Positions 1-7,830 are shown, counted from the stretch's first letter. The stretch: 64,000 nucleotides of DNA from Numidum massiliense (GCF_001375555.1 NZ_CTDZ01000009.1:1171758-1235757); one strand, 5' to 3'. The notes: generated from the sequence alone by a model not told the origin. Numbers and translations: made by a program.

Positions 1-30
1 TCCGGTTTAAGAAAAAACCAACTCAAACCG

Positions 31-52
31 GGATTTTGGCATGCCAAAATCC
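31..52. repeat. 22-bp perfect palindrome
   Basis: A perfect inverted repeat with the core TTGGCATGCCAA lies near the left edge. Just outside it, CCGGTTT (2-8) is matched by AAACCGG (25-31). The DNA from 1 to about 154 has no supportable gene, and the truncated reading frame at 155-517 has no start codon on this side. The palindrome may therefore belong to the end of another insertion or to a rearrangement junction. A terminator is possible but there is no T-run. Confidence 0.5.
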
Positions 53-154
53 AACTCGCAGGACAATAGGGACAAAGGTTTCCATGTTTTTTTCGTCACT
101 ATTATCGTTAATCGCTTCGCTTCACTTACAGGTAAGGCGGTTTAGTTGATTTAA

Positions 155-517
155 ATCACCGGGCTTTTAGAAGGTATTGGTTTTATTGAACGGTATTCAG
201 ATCTGTCAAAGGAATATTCTTTTGATCTAGACGATTCCTTTGAAGATTATTCTAATGAGAAGGTATTAGGGGTCATTAATGAACTGGGCTATAATGCAAG
301 GTATTATAAGGGGGAGGATTTCTTTAAGATCGTTGATAAACATCCCCCTTATAAGTTTAATCTTAATCTTAGATTCAAATACGGAGTTGTGGAATTTGTA
401 TGGTCCATTTGGAAGGATGATGAGATACAAATAGGAATGCCTTGGGGTTTCTTAAAGGACTTACTGGATGGTAAGGATGAAAGAGTGAGCAAGCCCATTT
501 CTATTAAGCCCCTATAG
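155..517 (+). pseudogene. 5' part of an IS-interrupted acidic protein, immunity-protein-like
   Basis: An open frame without an ATG/GTG/TTG start and ribosome site follows a TAA at 152-154 and runs to a TAG at 515-517 exactly where the IS3 element begins. The roughly 120-residue product is acidic and aromatic-rich, with stretches such as FDLDDSFEDYSNE and VVEFVWSIWKDDE. The missing C-terminus continues in frame beyond the IS (about 1991-2094). The style (small, acidic, AT-rich, beside another broken gene of the same type) resembles immunity proteins of polymorphic toxin or contact-inhibition loci, but I do not recognise a specific family. Both the 5' end and the interruption by the IS make it non-functional. 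Confidence 0.6.
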
Positions 518-575
518 TAACTTGGACATCACTAAACACTTTAAGTTATACTAGTGATGAAAGGGGCAGAATCAA

Positions 576-887
576 ATGAAACGCCGTCAGTTCACCAAGG
601 AATTTAAAATCCAAGTCGCAAAGGAAGCCATGGAGGTTGGTAACCAAGCGCTAGTTGCTCGCCGCTATGATCTCGGTTCTAACTTGCTTAACCGATGGGT
701 TCGCGAATATAAGGACGGGCACTACGGGGACGTCCCGATCGAATCCGCCCAACCACGCGAATTCAGTGATCTTGCTCAGGAAAATGATCAGCTAAAACGG
801 TTGTTGGGCGAAAAGGATTTAGAAATTGCCATTTTGCGTGATCTTGTAAAAAAGCAGCACCCTCACTTGCTGAAAAGATTGAAGTAG
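576..887 (+). CDS. IS3-family transposase OrfA
   Basis: This 103-residue protein carries the N-terminal helix-turn-helix of IS3 OrfA proteins (starts MKRRQFTKEFKIQVAKEA) and a C-terminal leucine-heptad region (ENDQLKRLLGEKDLEIAILRDL). It binds the IS ends and regulates transposition. Near its 3' end is a perfect in-frame slippery heptamer A-AAA-AAG at 848-854. After a -1 shift there, the reading frame runs without a stop into orfB, so an OrfAB fusion transposase is expected by programmed frameshifting. The ATG at 576 follows a ribosome site AAGGGG at about 560. Confidence 0.9.
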   Translation: MKRRQFTKEFKIQVAKEAMEVGNQALVARRYDLGSNLLNRWVREYKDGHYGDVPIESAQPREFSDLAQENDQLKRLLGEKDLEIAILRDLVKKQHPHLLKRLK

Positions 888-982
888 CGGACAAGTGGAT
901 TTCTAAGGGATACCCGATCCAAACCGTTTTACGGATTGTCCACGTACCGCGTTCCACCTATTACTATCAGAAACACTATCGG

Positions 983-1804
983 GTGAAGGAGAAGAAAGTA
1001 AGTGGGGGGAGACCGGCACCAGGTTACTCCTTCACAAACAGCGGGCAAAAAGTGTCCGACGAACAAATTAAAGAATGGCTTATGGAGCTCGTCTCGGGTG
1101 ATGGCTACGCGTATGGGTACCGAAAATTAACGGTGGCGCTCCGTTCGACGTACGATTTAGTCATTAATAAGAAAAAAGTGTACCGTCTCTGCAAACGGTT
1201 AGGCATCTTACTGCCGCAGCGACGGAAGCGAATCCGCCACCCTAGGCGCCTTGCACGTAACCGCCTCGTTGAGCGATCGAATGAGCTGTGGGAAACAGAC
1301 ATCAAGTATGGGTACATTGCCGGAGAAAACCGCTTTTTCTTCCTGCTTTCCTACATTGACGTTTATGACCGTTCGATTATTGACTATCATGTTGGATTAG
1401 CTTGCGAAGGTCAAGACGCTGTTCAGGTGCTACAACGAGCGCTTTCGACACGCGGGCTTCAGGAGGCACAAGAAAAGCCGATCATCCGGACGGACAATGG
1501 TCCACAGTTCGTATCTAAAGTATTCGAAGAAGCTTGTGAACACTACGGTTGTGAGCACGAACGTATTCCGCCGAACACACCGAATAAAAATGCCCATATT
1601 GAGGCGTTTCATCGGATCGTTGAGGACGAATGCTTCAACAAGTATTCCTTTGAGACGTACGAGGAAGCATATCGTACCGTCATAGGCTTTATGGACTTTT
1701 ATAACAACCGCCGCATACACGGTAGTATTGGGGACATGAGCCCCGCGCAGTTTTTCCATGCGCATCAAACATCTTCGTTGCGCACGAAAGCCGTTCGACT
1801 CTGA
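983..1804 (+). CDS. IS3-family transposase OrfB (DDE integrase core)
   Basis: This is the catalytic half of the IS3 transposase, with an rve integrase fold. The DDE residues are visible in the segments ETDIKYGY (first Asp, about residue 105), RTDNGPQF (second Asp) and NAHIEAFHRIVE (Glu). The frame is open upstream to about 855, which allows production as OrfAB through the -1 slip site in orfA; the GTG at 983 is only the first listed start and may not be used alone. Length and motif spacing match the family, with no internal stops. Confidence 0.9.
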   Translation: MKEKKVSGGRPAPGYSFTNSGQKVSDEQIKEWLMELVSGDGYAYGYRKLTVALRSTYDLVINKKKVYRLCKRLGILLPQRRKRIRHPRRLARNRLVERSNELWETDIKYGYIAGENRFFFLLSYIDVYDRSIIDYHVGLACEGQDAVQVLQRALSTRGLQEAQEKPIIRTDNGPQFVSKVFEEACEHYGCEHERIPPNTPNKNAHIEAFHRIVEDECFNKYSFETYEEAYRTVIGFMDFYNNRRIHGSIGDMSPAQFFHAHQTSSLRTKAVRL

Positions 1805-1850
1805 TCCTTCCCTTTCGTCTTCCAAGCCAACAGCCGCTGTAAGACGTGAC

Positions 1851-1893
1851 GTCAAGGGCGAGCGAAAGCGAGGGCGTAGCCTTTACCCTTGAC
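1851..1893. repeat. hairpin inside the IS right end
   Basis: GTCAAGGG (1851-1858) and CCCTTGAC (1886-1893) form an 8-bp stem in the roughly 180-bp non-coding stretch between orfB and the right IS end. It may protect the transposase mRNA or belong to the IS end architecture. No further gene is visible from 1805 to 1982. Confidence 0.5.
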
Positions 1894-1990
1894 GGAAGGT
1901 CTGAAGCGACTACACTTCTATTGACGAAAGGAAGCGAGAACCAGAGATAACGTGAGCTTGTAGTTATGTATGTCCAGTTTTAAGGGGTTT

Positions 1991-2094
1991 ATCCGATTTT
2001 CCGAAACTACGATGATTTAAAGGAAATATTGACAAAGGCATTTAGTATGTATGAGGATTTTAAGCGAAAGTTAATCGCCACGGGGGATATATAA
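1991..2094 (+). pseudogene. 3' part of the IS-interrupted acidic protein
   Basis: Immediately beyond the IS an open frame reads PIFRNYDDLKEILTKAF, continues SMYEDFKRKLIATGDI and stops at TAA 2092-2094. Amino-acid style and base composition match the fragment at 155-517, so this is its severed C-terminus. It has no start of its own. Confidence 0.6.
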
Positions 2095-2122
2095 TCCTCA
2101 GAAACATATGATGACCCTTTTT

Positions 2123-2169
2123 ATAACCGAGCTTTGGTAAGCTTCAATCACTCAAGGTTCGGTTATTTT
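2123..2169 (+). terminator. terminator after the split gene
   Basis: ATAACCGA (2123-2130) pairs with TCGGTTAT (2159-2166), followed by TTTG. It sits about 30 bp after the stop of the interrupted gene. Confidence 0.5.
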
Positions 2170-2246
2170 GTCTGAATAATAACAGACGTCCTGAGAAGAA
2201 GGCAGATGCCATGGGAAGCAAAATCATTGACTAGGAGGATGATGGC

Positions 2247-2623
2247 ATGGATAAGTTTCCTTACTTTAAATGTTCTGTTCCAATAATCTCTGAGAAGGAC
2301 ATCCATGGAGTAGCCCAAATAATCTCCGACAAATTATTTAAAGGGTTTCTTTTGGAGGTTTGGAAAATTATATTTACGAAGAAGTGCCCGCAATATATAT
2401 TGATGGGTCCATTTTGGGATTAGAGGTAGTCATTCAAGGTTTTGGAGGAGAGCACGGTTATGTTTTGGAAGTTAATAATTTTCCGGATATAGAACCCGAG
2501 GATGTAGCTGAAAAAGACATCGATATTACGGGATATGTAGCTTCCTTGTTAGAAGGAACTAACGGTATCGAGATTGTGTATCAACAAATTAAAGAGAAAG
2601 GTTATATTAAAATAACTGAGTAA
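2247..2623 (+). pseudogene. frameshifted small acidic protein, immunity-like
   Basis: An ATG at 2247 with a strong ribosome site (CTAGGAGG at about 2231) opens a frame reading MDKFPYFKCSVPIISEKD, then HGVAQIISDKLFKG. This frame runs out of sensible sequence near 2345, while the neighbouring frame, open from 2342, reads FGGLENYIYEEVPAIY, IDGSILGLEVVIQG and onward to TAA 2621-2623. Joining them would give one protein of roughly 125 residues, so a single-base indel near the TTTAAAGGG run (about 2337-2345) is the likely lesion. The downstream part (2360-2623) alone would be an 87-residue TTG-started ORF. I do not recognise the family. Confidence 0.6.
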
Positions 2624-2810
2624 CATGGTCAGTTGAAGTGGAATAAGGGAAAATCAGATGATTCCACCTTATTTATATTAAACACCTATTATGCATTGTA
2701 TTATATTTGTGGTTTGTTCCCAAACAGGTGGGGTTCACCGAAAACATCCAATGAGAACACGATATAAAGAGCGCCTCCTGTATGCTGGGTTCCGAGTTTC
2801 CCCTTATCAC

Positions 2811-2847
2811 TTCCCCGCGATCCCTGTAGACGGCGGATCGCGGGGAA
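2811..2847. terminator. strong 13-bp hairpin downstream of the SDR gene
   Basis: TTCCCCGCGATCC (2811-2823) and GGATCGCGGGGAA (2835-2847) form a perfect 13-bp stem with an 11-nt loop, 19 bp beyond the stop of the minus-strand SDR gene. There is no clear T-run on that strand, so termination efficiency is uncertain. Confidence 0.6.
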
Positions 2848-2865
2848 TGTTAGCATTGGCAGTAC

Positions 2866-3615
2866 TTATTTTTGCAACTCTGGCGGAACCTGCGGGCGCA
2901 TGACCACTTGGTTGAGAATGACTCCTTCTGGAGCAGTCACCATATCGTACGCAACTTTTGCCACGTGTTCCGGTTTGAGTGAGTACGACTTTGCCGGTGT
3001 ACCTGCAAAGTCCGTTTGGATCGAACCCGGACAAATGACGGACACGCGTACTTGGTGTGGCTTTAGCTCCTCGGTCAACACATCGGTGAGCGCCATAAGT
3101 CCGAATTTAGACGCGCAGTAGCCGCCTCCGCCTTTAAATGTCACCGTACCGGCAACGCTGGAAATGTTGACGATGTGGCCCGCTTGGCGCTCGATGAAGT
3201 GCGGGATGGCGTATTTGCACGTTAAGTACGGCGCTTTTAAGTTGACGGCCATCATCGTGTCCCAATCTTCTTCCGCAATCTCGTGCACAGGTGCATAGCT
3301 GCCGACGCCAGCGTTGTTGATAAGCACGTCGATTTGCCCGTACTTGTCGAGAGTGAAACGGATTAAATCTTCTACTTCATTTGCGACGGTCAAATCACAG
3401 GCGTGAGGGACGATCGTGCCACTCCCTAAGACACCGTTTTCTGTATCGTTTGTTTTGCAATTATGCCATTCGTCGGCCAACTGTTGTAAGGCGTCTTTGC
3501 TGCGGGCGGTGGCAATGACCGTTGCCCCTCCATCAGCGAAGCGGGTGGCGATGCTCCGCCCGAGGCCGCGGCTCGCTCCAGTGACGATGACGACTTTATT
3601 CGCAAGTGGCTGCAT
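2866..3615 (-). CDS. short-chain dehydrogenase/reductase (FabG-like SDR)
   Basis: This 249-residue classical SDR is a soluble NAD(P)-dependent oxidoreductase. The cofactor motif TGASRGLG is at residues 12-19, NNAG at 100-103, and the catalytic Ser (ISS, about 152), Tyr166 and Lys170 (YCASK) are all present. Residues 51-66 carry a Cys/Asn-rich insert not usual between these strands. The ATG follows AAAGGAGC at good spacing. It stands alone, with a hairpin terminator downstream and a repeat array upstream. The substrate cannot be told from sequence; 3-oxoacyl reductase-like activity is one possibility. Confidence 0.85.
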   Translation of the reverse strand: MQPLANKVVIVTGASRGLGRSIATRFADGGATVIATARSKDALQQLADEWHNCKTNDTENGVLGSGTIVPHACDLTVANEVEDLIRFTLDKYGQIDVLINNAGVGSYAPVHEIAEEDWDTMMAVNLKAPYLTCKYAIPHFIERQAGHIVNISSVAGTVTFKGGGGYCASKFGLMALTDVLTEELKPHQVRVSVICPGSIQTDFAGTPAKSYSLKPEHVAKVAYDMVTAPEGVILNQVVMRPQVPPELQK

Positions 3616-3737
3616 AGGGCATGCTCCTTTCAGGTAAAACAGGATTAATTTGTACGTATCTCCCTTAGCGTATCAAAGCTGAGCGCTGCCGTCTAACGGT
3701 CTACGTCACACGGTCGCCTTTAGATACCCGAGGGGGT

Positions 3738-3972
3738 ACACTGAATATAATTGCTGGATAGTTGTGCTGAATAGTTCCACTGGATCGCTTTGCTGGTATT
3801 GTAACCCTAGATCGTAACCCTCGATTGTTCTGCCGAATAGTTCCACTGGATTTTTCTGCTGGGTAGTATCCCTCGATTGTTCTGCTGGATAGTGTCTCTC
3901 AATTGTTCTGCTGGATAGTACCCCTAGATAGTTCTTCTCGATGGTTTCGCTGGATCGTTCTGCTTGATTCCC
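3738..3972. repeat. degenerate 13-bp tandem repeat array (about 18 units)
   Basis: About eighteen consecutive units of 13 bp (one of 14) run from 3738 to 3972 with the loose consensus cTGCTGGATaGTT. The best copies include 3751-3763, 3882-3894 and 3908-3920. Alternate units are more alike (period 26), for example ctgctggatagt at 3882 and 3908 and the ccctcgattgtt type at 3869. As 13 is not a multiple of 3 it is not coding in one frame. It occupies most of the 463-bp gap between the SDR gene and serA. The rest of that gap holds only the hairpin at 4007-4037. Confidence 0.8.
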
Positions 3973-4006
3973 ATGTCATGTCCATCGTTCTTGGGGGGAA
4001 AGTGAC

Positions 4007-4037
4007 GTAGGGACGAGGAGTAGCATCCCGTCCCTAC
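4007..4037. terminator. 9-bp hairpin downstream of serA
   Basis: GTAGGGACG (4007-4015) pairs with CGTCCCTAC (4029-4037), about 40 bp past the serA stop. The T-run (TTTT) lies on the plus-strand side, so as a terminator for minus-strand serA it is imperfect. Confidence 0.4.
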
Positions 4038-4078
4038 TTTTAAATGTGCGTGAGAAGTACATAAAAAAGGCAGTGCGT

Positions 4079-5668
4079 TTACAGCAAGTCAATCTCGGTG
4101 ACAGAGTCGATTCCCTCGATGTCGCTCAGCGTTGCCAGTAAGTCTTCCGGGACTTGCTTGTCGACGCTCAAGAGCATGATTGCCTGTCCACCGATGTCGC
4201 GCCGGCCGACTTGCATCGTGGCGATGTTTATGCCGAGATTGCCGAGCGCGGTGCCGACGCGGCCGATCGCCCCGGGGCGGTCTTGGTGTTTGACGTACAG
4301 CAAGTGGCCGTCCGGTAGCAAGTCGATGCTGTAGTCGTTAATTTTTACGATGCGTGCCCCGAATCCGTTCACGAGGGTGCCAGCGACGCGATGTTCTTCG
4401 CGCGACGTGCGGATGTGGACGGTAATTAAGTTCGTAAAAGCGCGACTAGCGGAGGAGCGCTGTTCCGTGACGTCGAGGCCACGCGCTTTTGCCAGTAGCG
4501 GTGCATTGACGTAATTGACGTCTTGCAAGTAGCACGATAACGCCCCTTTGAGGATCATGCGCGTCAGTGGCGACGTGTCGAATTCGTTCAGGTCGCCGGC
4601 GTACGTAATCGTCATTTGTTCTAATGCGCCATTCGTCGCTTGGACGACAAAACTGCCGAGCTTTTCTGCTAATTGTTGGTATGGCTCGATTTGCGCCTGT
4701 AGTTCGGCTGGCACGGACGGTAAGTTGACCGCGTTTTTAAACGTTTCCCCGCGCAGGACGTGTAACACTTCTTCCGAGACGTCGATAGCGACATTTTCTT
4801 GTGCTTCGACGGTGGATGCGCCTAAGTGCGGCGTGACGATAACACGGGGGTGGGCGAGCAGCGGATTCGTTTCTGGCGTGGCCGGTTCACTCTCGAATAC
4901 GTCGAGGGCGGCGCCGGCGACTTTGCCCGCTTCGAGTGCCGCGAGCAGCGCCTGTTCGTCGACGATGCCGCCGCGGGCGCAGTTGAGAATGCGTACACCG
5001 TCTTTCATTTGCGCAAAAGCTTGCTCGTCGATTAAGTGGCGCGTTTCTTTAATTAACGGCGTATGCACCGTAATAAAGTCGCTCTCGCGATATAACTGGG
5101 CAAGATCCGTTTTCGCAATGCCGAGCTGTTTAGCCCGCTCCTTCGTCAAATACGGGTCAAAGCCGAGGATGGTCATACCGAACGCTTTTGCCCGTTTCGA
5201 CACTTCGGTGCCGATGCGACCCATGCCGACGACGCCAAGCGTTTTGCCACGCAATTCGACGCCGACGTACGCTTTGCGATCCCACTTCCCGCCTGTAAGG
5301 GAATGGTACGCTTGCGGGATGTTGCGCGCTAAGGCGAGCAGCATGGCAAACGTGTGCTCTGATGTGGAGACGGTGTTGCCGTCGGGGGCGTTGAGGACAA
5401 TGACGCCGTGCTCGGTGGCGGCGCGCACGTCGATGTTGTCGACGCCGACGCCGGCGCGTCCGACGACTTTTAAGTTTTTTCCTGCTTCAAGTACGGCGGC
5501 GGTCACTTGCGTCTGACTGCGCACGAGCAACGCGTCGAAAGGGGCGATCACTTCGAGCAGTTCCTCTTCGCTGAGGCCGATTTTTTTCACTAAGTTGACG
5601 TCTTCTGCCTTGATCAGTTGCTGAATGCCGTGTTCACTTAACGGATCTGTCATGAGGACGTTATACAT
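4079..5668 (-). CDS. serA: D-3-phosphoglycerate dehydrogenase
   Basis: First enzyme of serine synthesis: NAD-dependent oxidation of 3-phosphoglycerate to phosphohydroxypyruvate in the cytoplasm. From the start chosen (MYNVLMTDPLSEHG) it has 529 residues, the long three-domain type: catalytic/NAD domain with GMGRIG at 148-153 and TPHLGAST in the C-terminal half of that domain, an ASB-type regulatory domain, and a C-terminal ACT domain (HQDRPGAIGRVGTAL) that normally senses serine. The ATG at 5668 has AGGAGG 8-9 nt upstream and overlaps the stop of the upstream aminotransferase gene by 8 bp, so the two are translationally coupled. Expression should follow the T-box leader at about 6846-7130. 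Confidence 0.95.
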   Translation of the reverse strand: MYNVLMTDPLSEHGIQQLIKAEDVNLVKKIGLSEEELLEVIAPFDALLVRSQTQVTAAVLEAGKNLKVVGRAGVGVDNIDVRAATEHGVIVLNAPDGNTVSTSEHTFAMLLALARNIPQAYHSLTGGKWDRKAYVGVELRGKTLGVVGMGRIGTEVSKRAKAFGMTILGFDPYLTKERAKQLGIAKTDLAQLYRESDFITVHTPLIKETRHLIDEQAFAQMKDGVRILNCARGGIVDEQALLAALEAGKVAGAALDVFESEPATPETNPLLAHPRVIVTPHLGASTVEAQENVAIDVSEEVLHVLRGETFKNAVNLPSVPAELQAQIEPYQQLAEKLGSFVVQATNGALEQMTITYAGDLNEFDTSPLTRMILKGALSCYLQDVNYVNAPLLAKARGLDVTEQRSSASRAFTNLITVHIRTSREEHRVAGTLVNGFGARIVKINDYSIDLLPDGHLLYVKHQDRPGAIGRVGTALGNLGINIATMQVGRRDIGGQAIMLLSVDKQVPEDLLATLSDIEGIDSVTEIDLL

Positions 5669-6812
5669 GTGCCCATACCTCCTCGGCTGCTTGTACACCA
5701 CGTCCCAGTTCAATCGGGACGTGCAATTTTTTTAGTGCGACTTCGAGTGTGGCGATGACGGCGAGAATGTCGCCCGGTTCACAGTAACCCATATGCCCGA
5801 TGCGGAAGATTTTTCCTTTCAAATGTTGTTGTCCACCGGCGACGACGACGTTTAGTTGGCGCAGTGTTTGCCGCAATGTTTCGACGTCAAAAGCGTCCGT
5901 GCCGTACAGCGACGTGACGGTCGGCGACGCTGCTTCGTCCGTCGTCATGAGCGGCAGCTCGAGCGCGCGGGCGGCGGCACGCGTCATGTTCATCATCAGA
6001 TTGTGGCGGGCGATCACTTGCGCAAGGCCTTGTTCTTCGAACATATCTAGCACTTCCCCCAACCCGAACAACAGTGAGACAGCGGGTGTGTACGGGGTAG
6101 TGTGCTTGGCAAGACTTTTTCTGTAGGTGCGTAAGTCTAAGTAGAAGCGAGGGGTGTCGTTTTGTTCGATCACTTGCCACGCTTTCTCACTGACGGCGAC
6201 TAAGGCGAGACCGGCGGGTAGCATGAGTGCTTTCTGCGAGCCGGTGACGACGATGTCGATGCCCCAATTGTCCATCTCGAGCGGGACGGCGCCTAGGCAG
6301 CTGACAGCGTCGACGATGCTGAGTGCGTCCGTTTCTTCTCGGATCACTTTCGCGAGTTCCTGTACCGGGTTGAGCACGCCAGTTGACGTTTCACAGTACG
6401 TCATAAAAACAGCTTTACTCTGCGGGTGTTGTTGCAAATGCGTGCGCAATGTATCCGGTGTGCAGGCTTCGCCCCATGGAATGTCGAGGCGGTGCACGGT
6501 ACAGCCGTACGTTTCTGTCAGTTTAGCGAAGCGGTCGCCGAAGGCGCCGGTAACGACGACGGTCACTTTGTCGCCGGCAGCCACCGTATTTGCGACAGCG
6601 GCTTCGAGCGCGGATGTGCCGCTCCCCGTTAAGATGAGGACGTCCTGTGCCGTGCCAAATAGCGGGCGCAACTTAGCGCTACACTCGGCGATGAGCGCGG
6701 AGCAGTCGGCGCTGCGGTGGCCGATCATCGGTCGGTTCATCGCTTGTTGGACGCGCGGTGGAATCGGCGTCGGACCTGGGGTGTGTAAGCGAAATTTGTC
6801 TTTGAACAGCAT
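5661..6812 (-). CDS. class V PLP aminotransferase, probable phosphoserine-forming partner of SerA
   Basis: This 383-residue fold-type I, class V aminotransferase is of the alanine-glyoxylate/serine-pyruvate type, starting with TPGPTPIPPRVQQAM. The PLP lysine is in GSQKALMLPAG (Lys194), the SGTSALEAAVAN phosphate-binding segment is at 64-75, and the Asp that holds the pyridine nitrogen is in SIVDAVSCLG (about 168). It is not a canonical SerC. Its 8-bp overlap with serA and the shared Ser-type T-box leader argue that it supplies the second step of serine synthesis, transamination of phosphohydroxypyruvate. Glycine/serine-glyoxylate exchange is the alternative. Confidence 0.85.
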   Translation of the reverse strand: MLFKDKFRLHTPGPTPIPPRVQQAMNRPMIGHRSADCSALIAECSAKLRPLFGTAQDVLILTGSGTSALEAAVANTVAAGDKVTVVVTGAFGDRFAKLTETYGCTVHRLDIPWGEACTPDTLRTHLQQHPQSKAVFMTYCETSTGVLNPVQELAKVIREETDALSIVDAVSCLGAVPLEMDNWGIDIVVTGSQKALMLPAGLALVAVSEKAWQVIEQNDTPRFYLDLRTYRKSLAKHTTPYTPAVSLLFGLGEVLDMFEEQGLAQVIARHNLMMNMTRAAARALELPLMTTDEAASPTVTSLYGTDAFDVETLRQTLRQLNVVVAGGQQHLKGKIFRIGHMGYCEPGDILAVIATLEVALKKLHVPIELGRGVQAAEEVWAHV

Positions 6813-6845
6813 AGTTTCTATCCCTCCACAGTAATAATAAAGTAA

Positions 6846-7130
6846 TAAAAAAACCGCCCCACACTACGTCTGTAGTGAGGGGCGGGGGACCGCGGTACCA
6901 CCCTCGTGCGTTGCGCGTTCACACGCGCAACCTCTTAAGGTTCGTTAACCTAAGCGATAACGGGGCTACCGAGTAAACTTACTGCCAAATGTTCGGGTTC
7001 AACTTACTGGCTCGGGAGTGCTCCGCGTGAAGTAAGCACCGGTTTTCACCAGCCACCGGTTCTCTACGCCTTACGGGACACGCTTGGCTCCGTCACGGCC
7101 TCTCAAACAGTTCTTGAAGTTGAATAGAAC
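6846..7130 (-). promoter_or_regulatory. T-box leader of the serine operon
   Basis: On the minus strand the conserved T-box GGTGGTACCGCGG (about 6888-6901) precedes a GC-rich terminator: GGGGCGG (6879-6885), CCGCCCC (6854-6860), then a T-run (6846-6853). Further 5' is the Stem I part, with GAACCGGTGGCTGGTG and a long stem. The specifier region reads GGAGCACTCC, which contains two serine codons, AGC and TCC; TCC is in the more usual position. Uncharged tRNA-Ser should stabilise the antiterminator and allow transcription of the aminotransferase and serA. The leader explains the whole 365-bp gap. Confidence 0.9.
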
Positions 7131-7158
7131 TGTAACACGAATGTTTGGCAACTGTCAA
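7130..7158 (-). promoter_or_regulatory. candidate sigma-A promoter of the serine operon
   Basis: On the minus strand a perfect -35 TTGACA (7153-7158) is followed after 17 bp by TTACAG (7130-7135), a weak -10. It sits directly upstream of the T-box Stem I, where the leader transcript should start. Confidence 0.5.
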
Positions 7159-7177
7159 GGGAAATAATTCGTTTTTT

Positions 7178-7675
7178 TTATTGTTCGTTTTTGAAGCGGG
7201 CGACGCACTCCTCGTACAGCTTCCGTGCCGTCGGACCGTTTTCCCAACGCTCAATCTTCGTCTCTTTATTTTCTAAGTCCTTGTATACTTGGAAAAAGTG
7301 TTCGATTTCTTTGAGCGTATGTGCCGGAATATCTTCTAATTTTTGTACCTCGCTCCAACGCGGATCGTCGACGGGAACGGCGAGTAATTTTTCGTCTTTC
7401 CCTTTGTCGTCGGACATGATGAGCACGCCGATTACGCGTGACGTCACGATGCAACCCGGAAATGTCGGGAATGTCGTCAAAACGAGAATGTCCAATGGGT
7501 CGCCGTCGAGGGCGAGGGTGTCTTTTAAGAAACCGTAATCTGCCGGATAGTGCATCGGCGAATACAGGACGCGGTCCAAGCGAAACGCTTGCAGTTCCTC
7601 GTCGTATTCGTATTTGTTTTGGCTTCCGCGCGGAATTTCGATAAAGGCATCGACAACTAAGCTGCTGTCTGCCAT
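7178..7675 (-). CDS. ppa: inorganic pyrophosphatase, family I
   Basis: This soluble enzyme hydrolyses pyrophosphate to phosphate and pulls biosynthetic reactions forward. It has 165 residues, typical of the small family I enzymes. The metal-binding signature DGDPLD is at residues 57-62, with the active-site stretches EIPRGSQNKYEYD and YPADYGFL. The ATG at 7675 follows GAGGTGA by 5 nt; an upstream GTG at 7684 overlaps the ribosome site and is unlikely. Many Bacillales use the unrelated family II PpaC, so family I here is a small lineage clue. It is monocistronic. Confidence 0.9.
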   Translation of the reverse strand: MADSSLVVDAFIEIPRGSQNKYEYDEELQAFRLDRVLYSPMHYPADYGFLKDTLALDGDPLDILVLTTFPTFPGCIVTSRVIGVLIMSDDKGKDEKLLAVPVDDPRWSEVQKLEDIPAHTLKEIEHFFQVYKDLENKETKIERWENGPTARKLYEECVARFKNEQ

Positions 7676-7830
7676 GTGAATCACCTCGAAGTGGTTTGAA
7701 TTTCGATAAATAGTTACCGATGACAGCTACCATTATAACAATTCGTACGTGCAATGGAAATGTGTGATACAATTAATTTACAATTTATACACGGTCGTTG
7801 ATAGTTTTGGGAAGGTAGCGGTGAGGGAAC

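Larger units (their letters stand above)
518..1982 (+). mobile_element. IS3-family insertion sequence, apparently intact
   Basis: Two overlapping transposase frames (orfA, orfB) are flanked by an imperfect terminal inverted repeat. The left copy has GGACAT at 524-529 and the right copy has ATGTCC at 1970-1975, each next to a TAA-rich outer sequence. The exact ends are uncertain by several bases because CCCCT/AGGGG also matches further outside, and no clear target duplication could be assigned. The element interrupts an acidic small-protein gene whose two halves lie on either side. Both transposase frames are uninterrupted, so the copy could still be active. Confidence 0.85.

Noticed and set aside
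2691-3121. ORFs of 70-75 residues at the end of the SDR gene
   Set aside because: They include the terminator hairpin or are antisense to the SDR gene and have no coding features.
4548-5516. 322-residue plus-strand ORF opposite serA
   Set aside because: It is antisense to a full-length serA with intact motifs, and its Ser/Thr/Ala-rich translation is typical of a GC-driven shadow frame.
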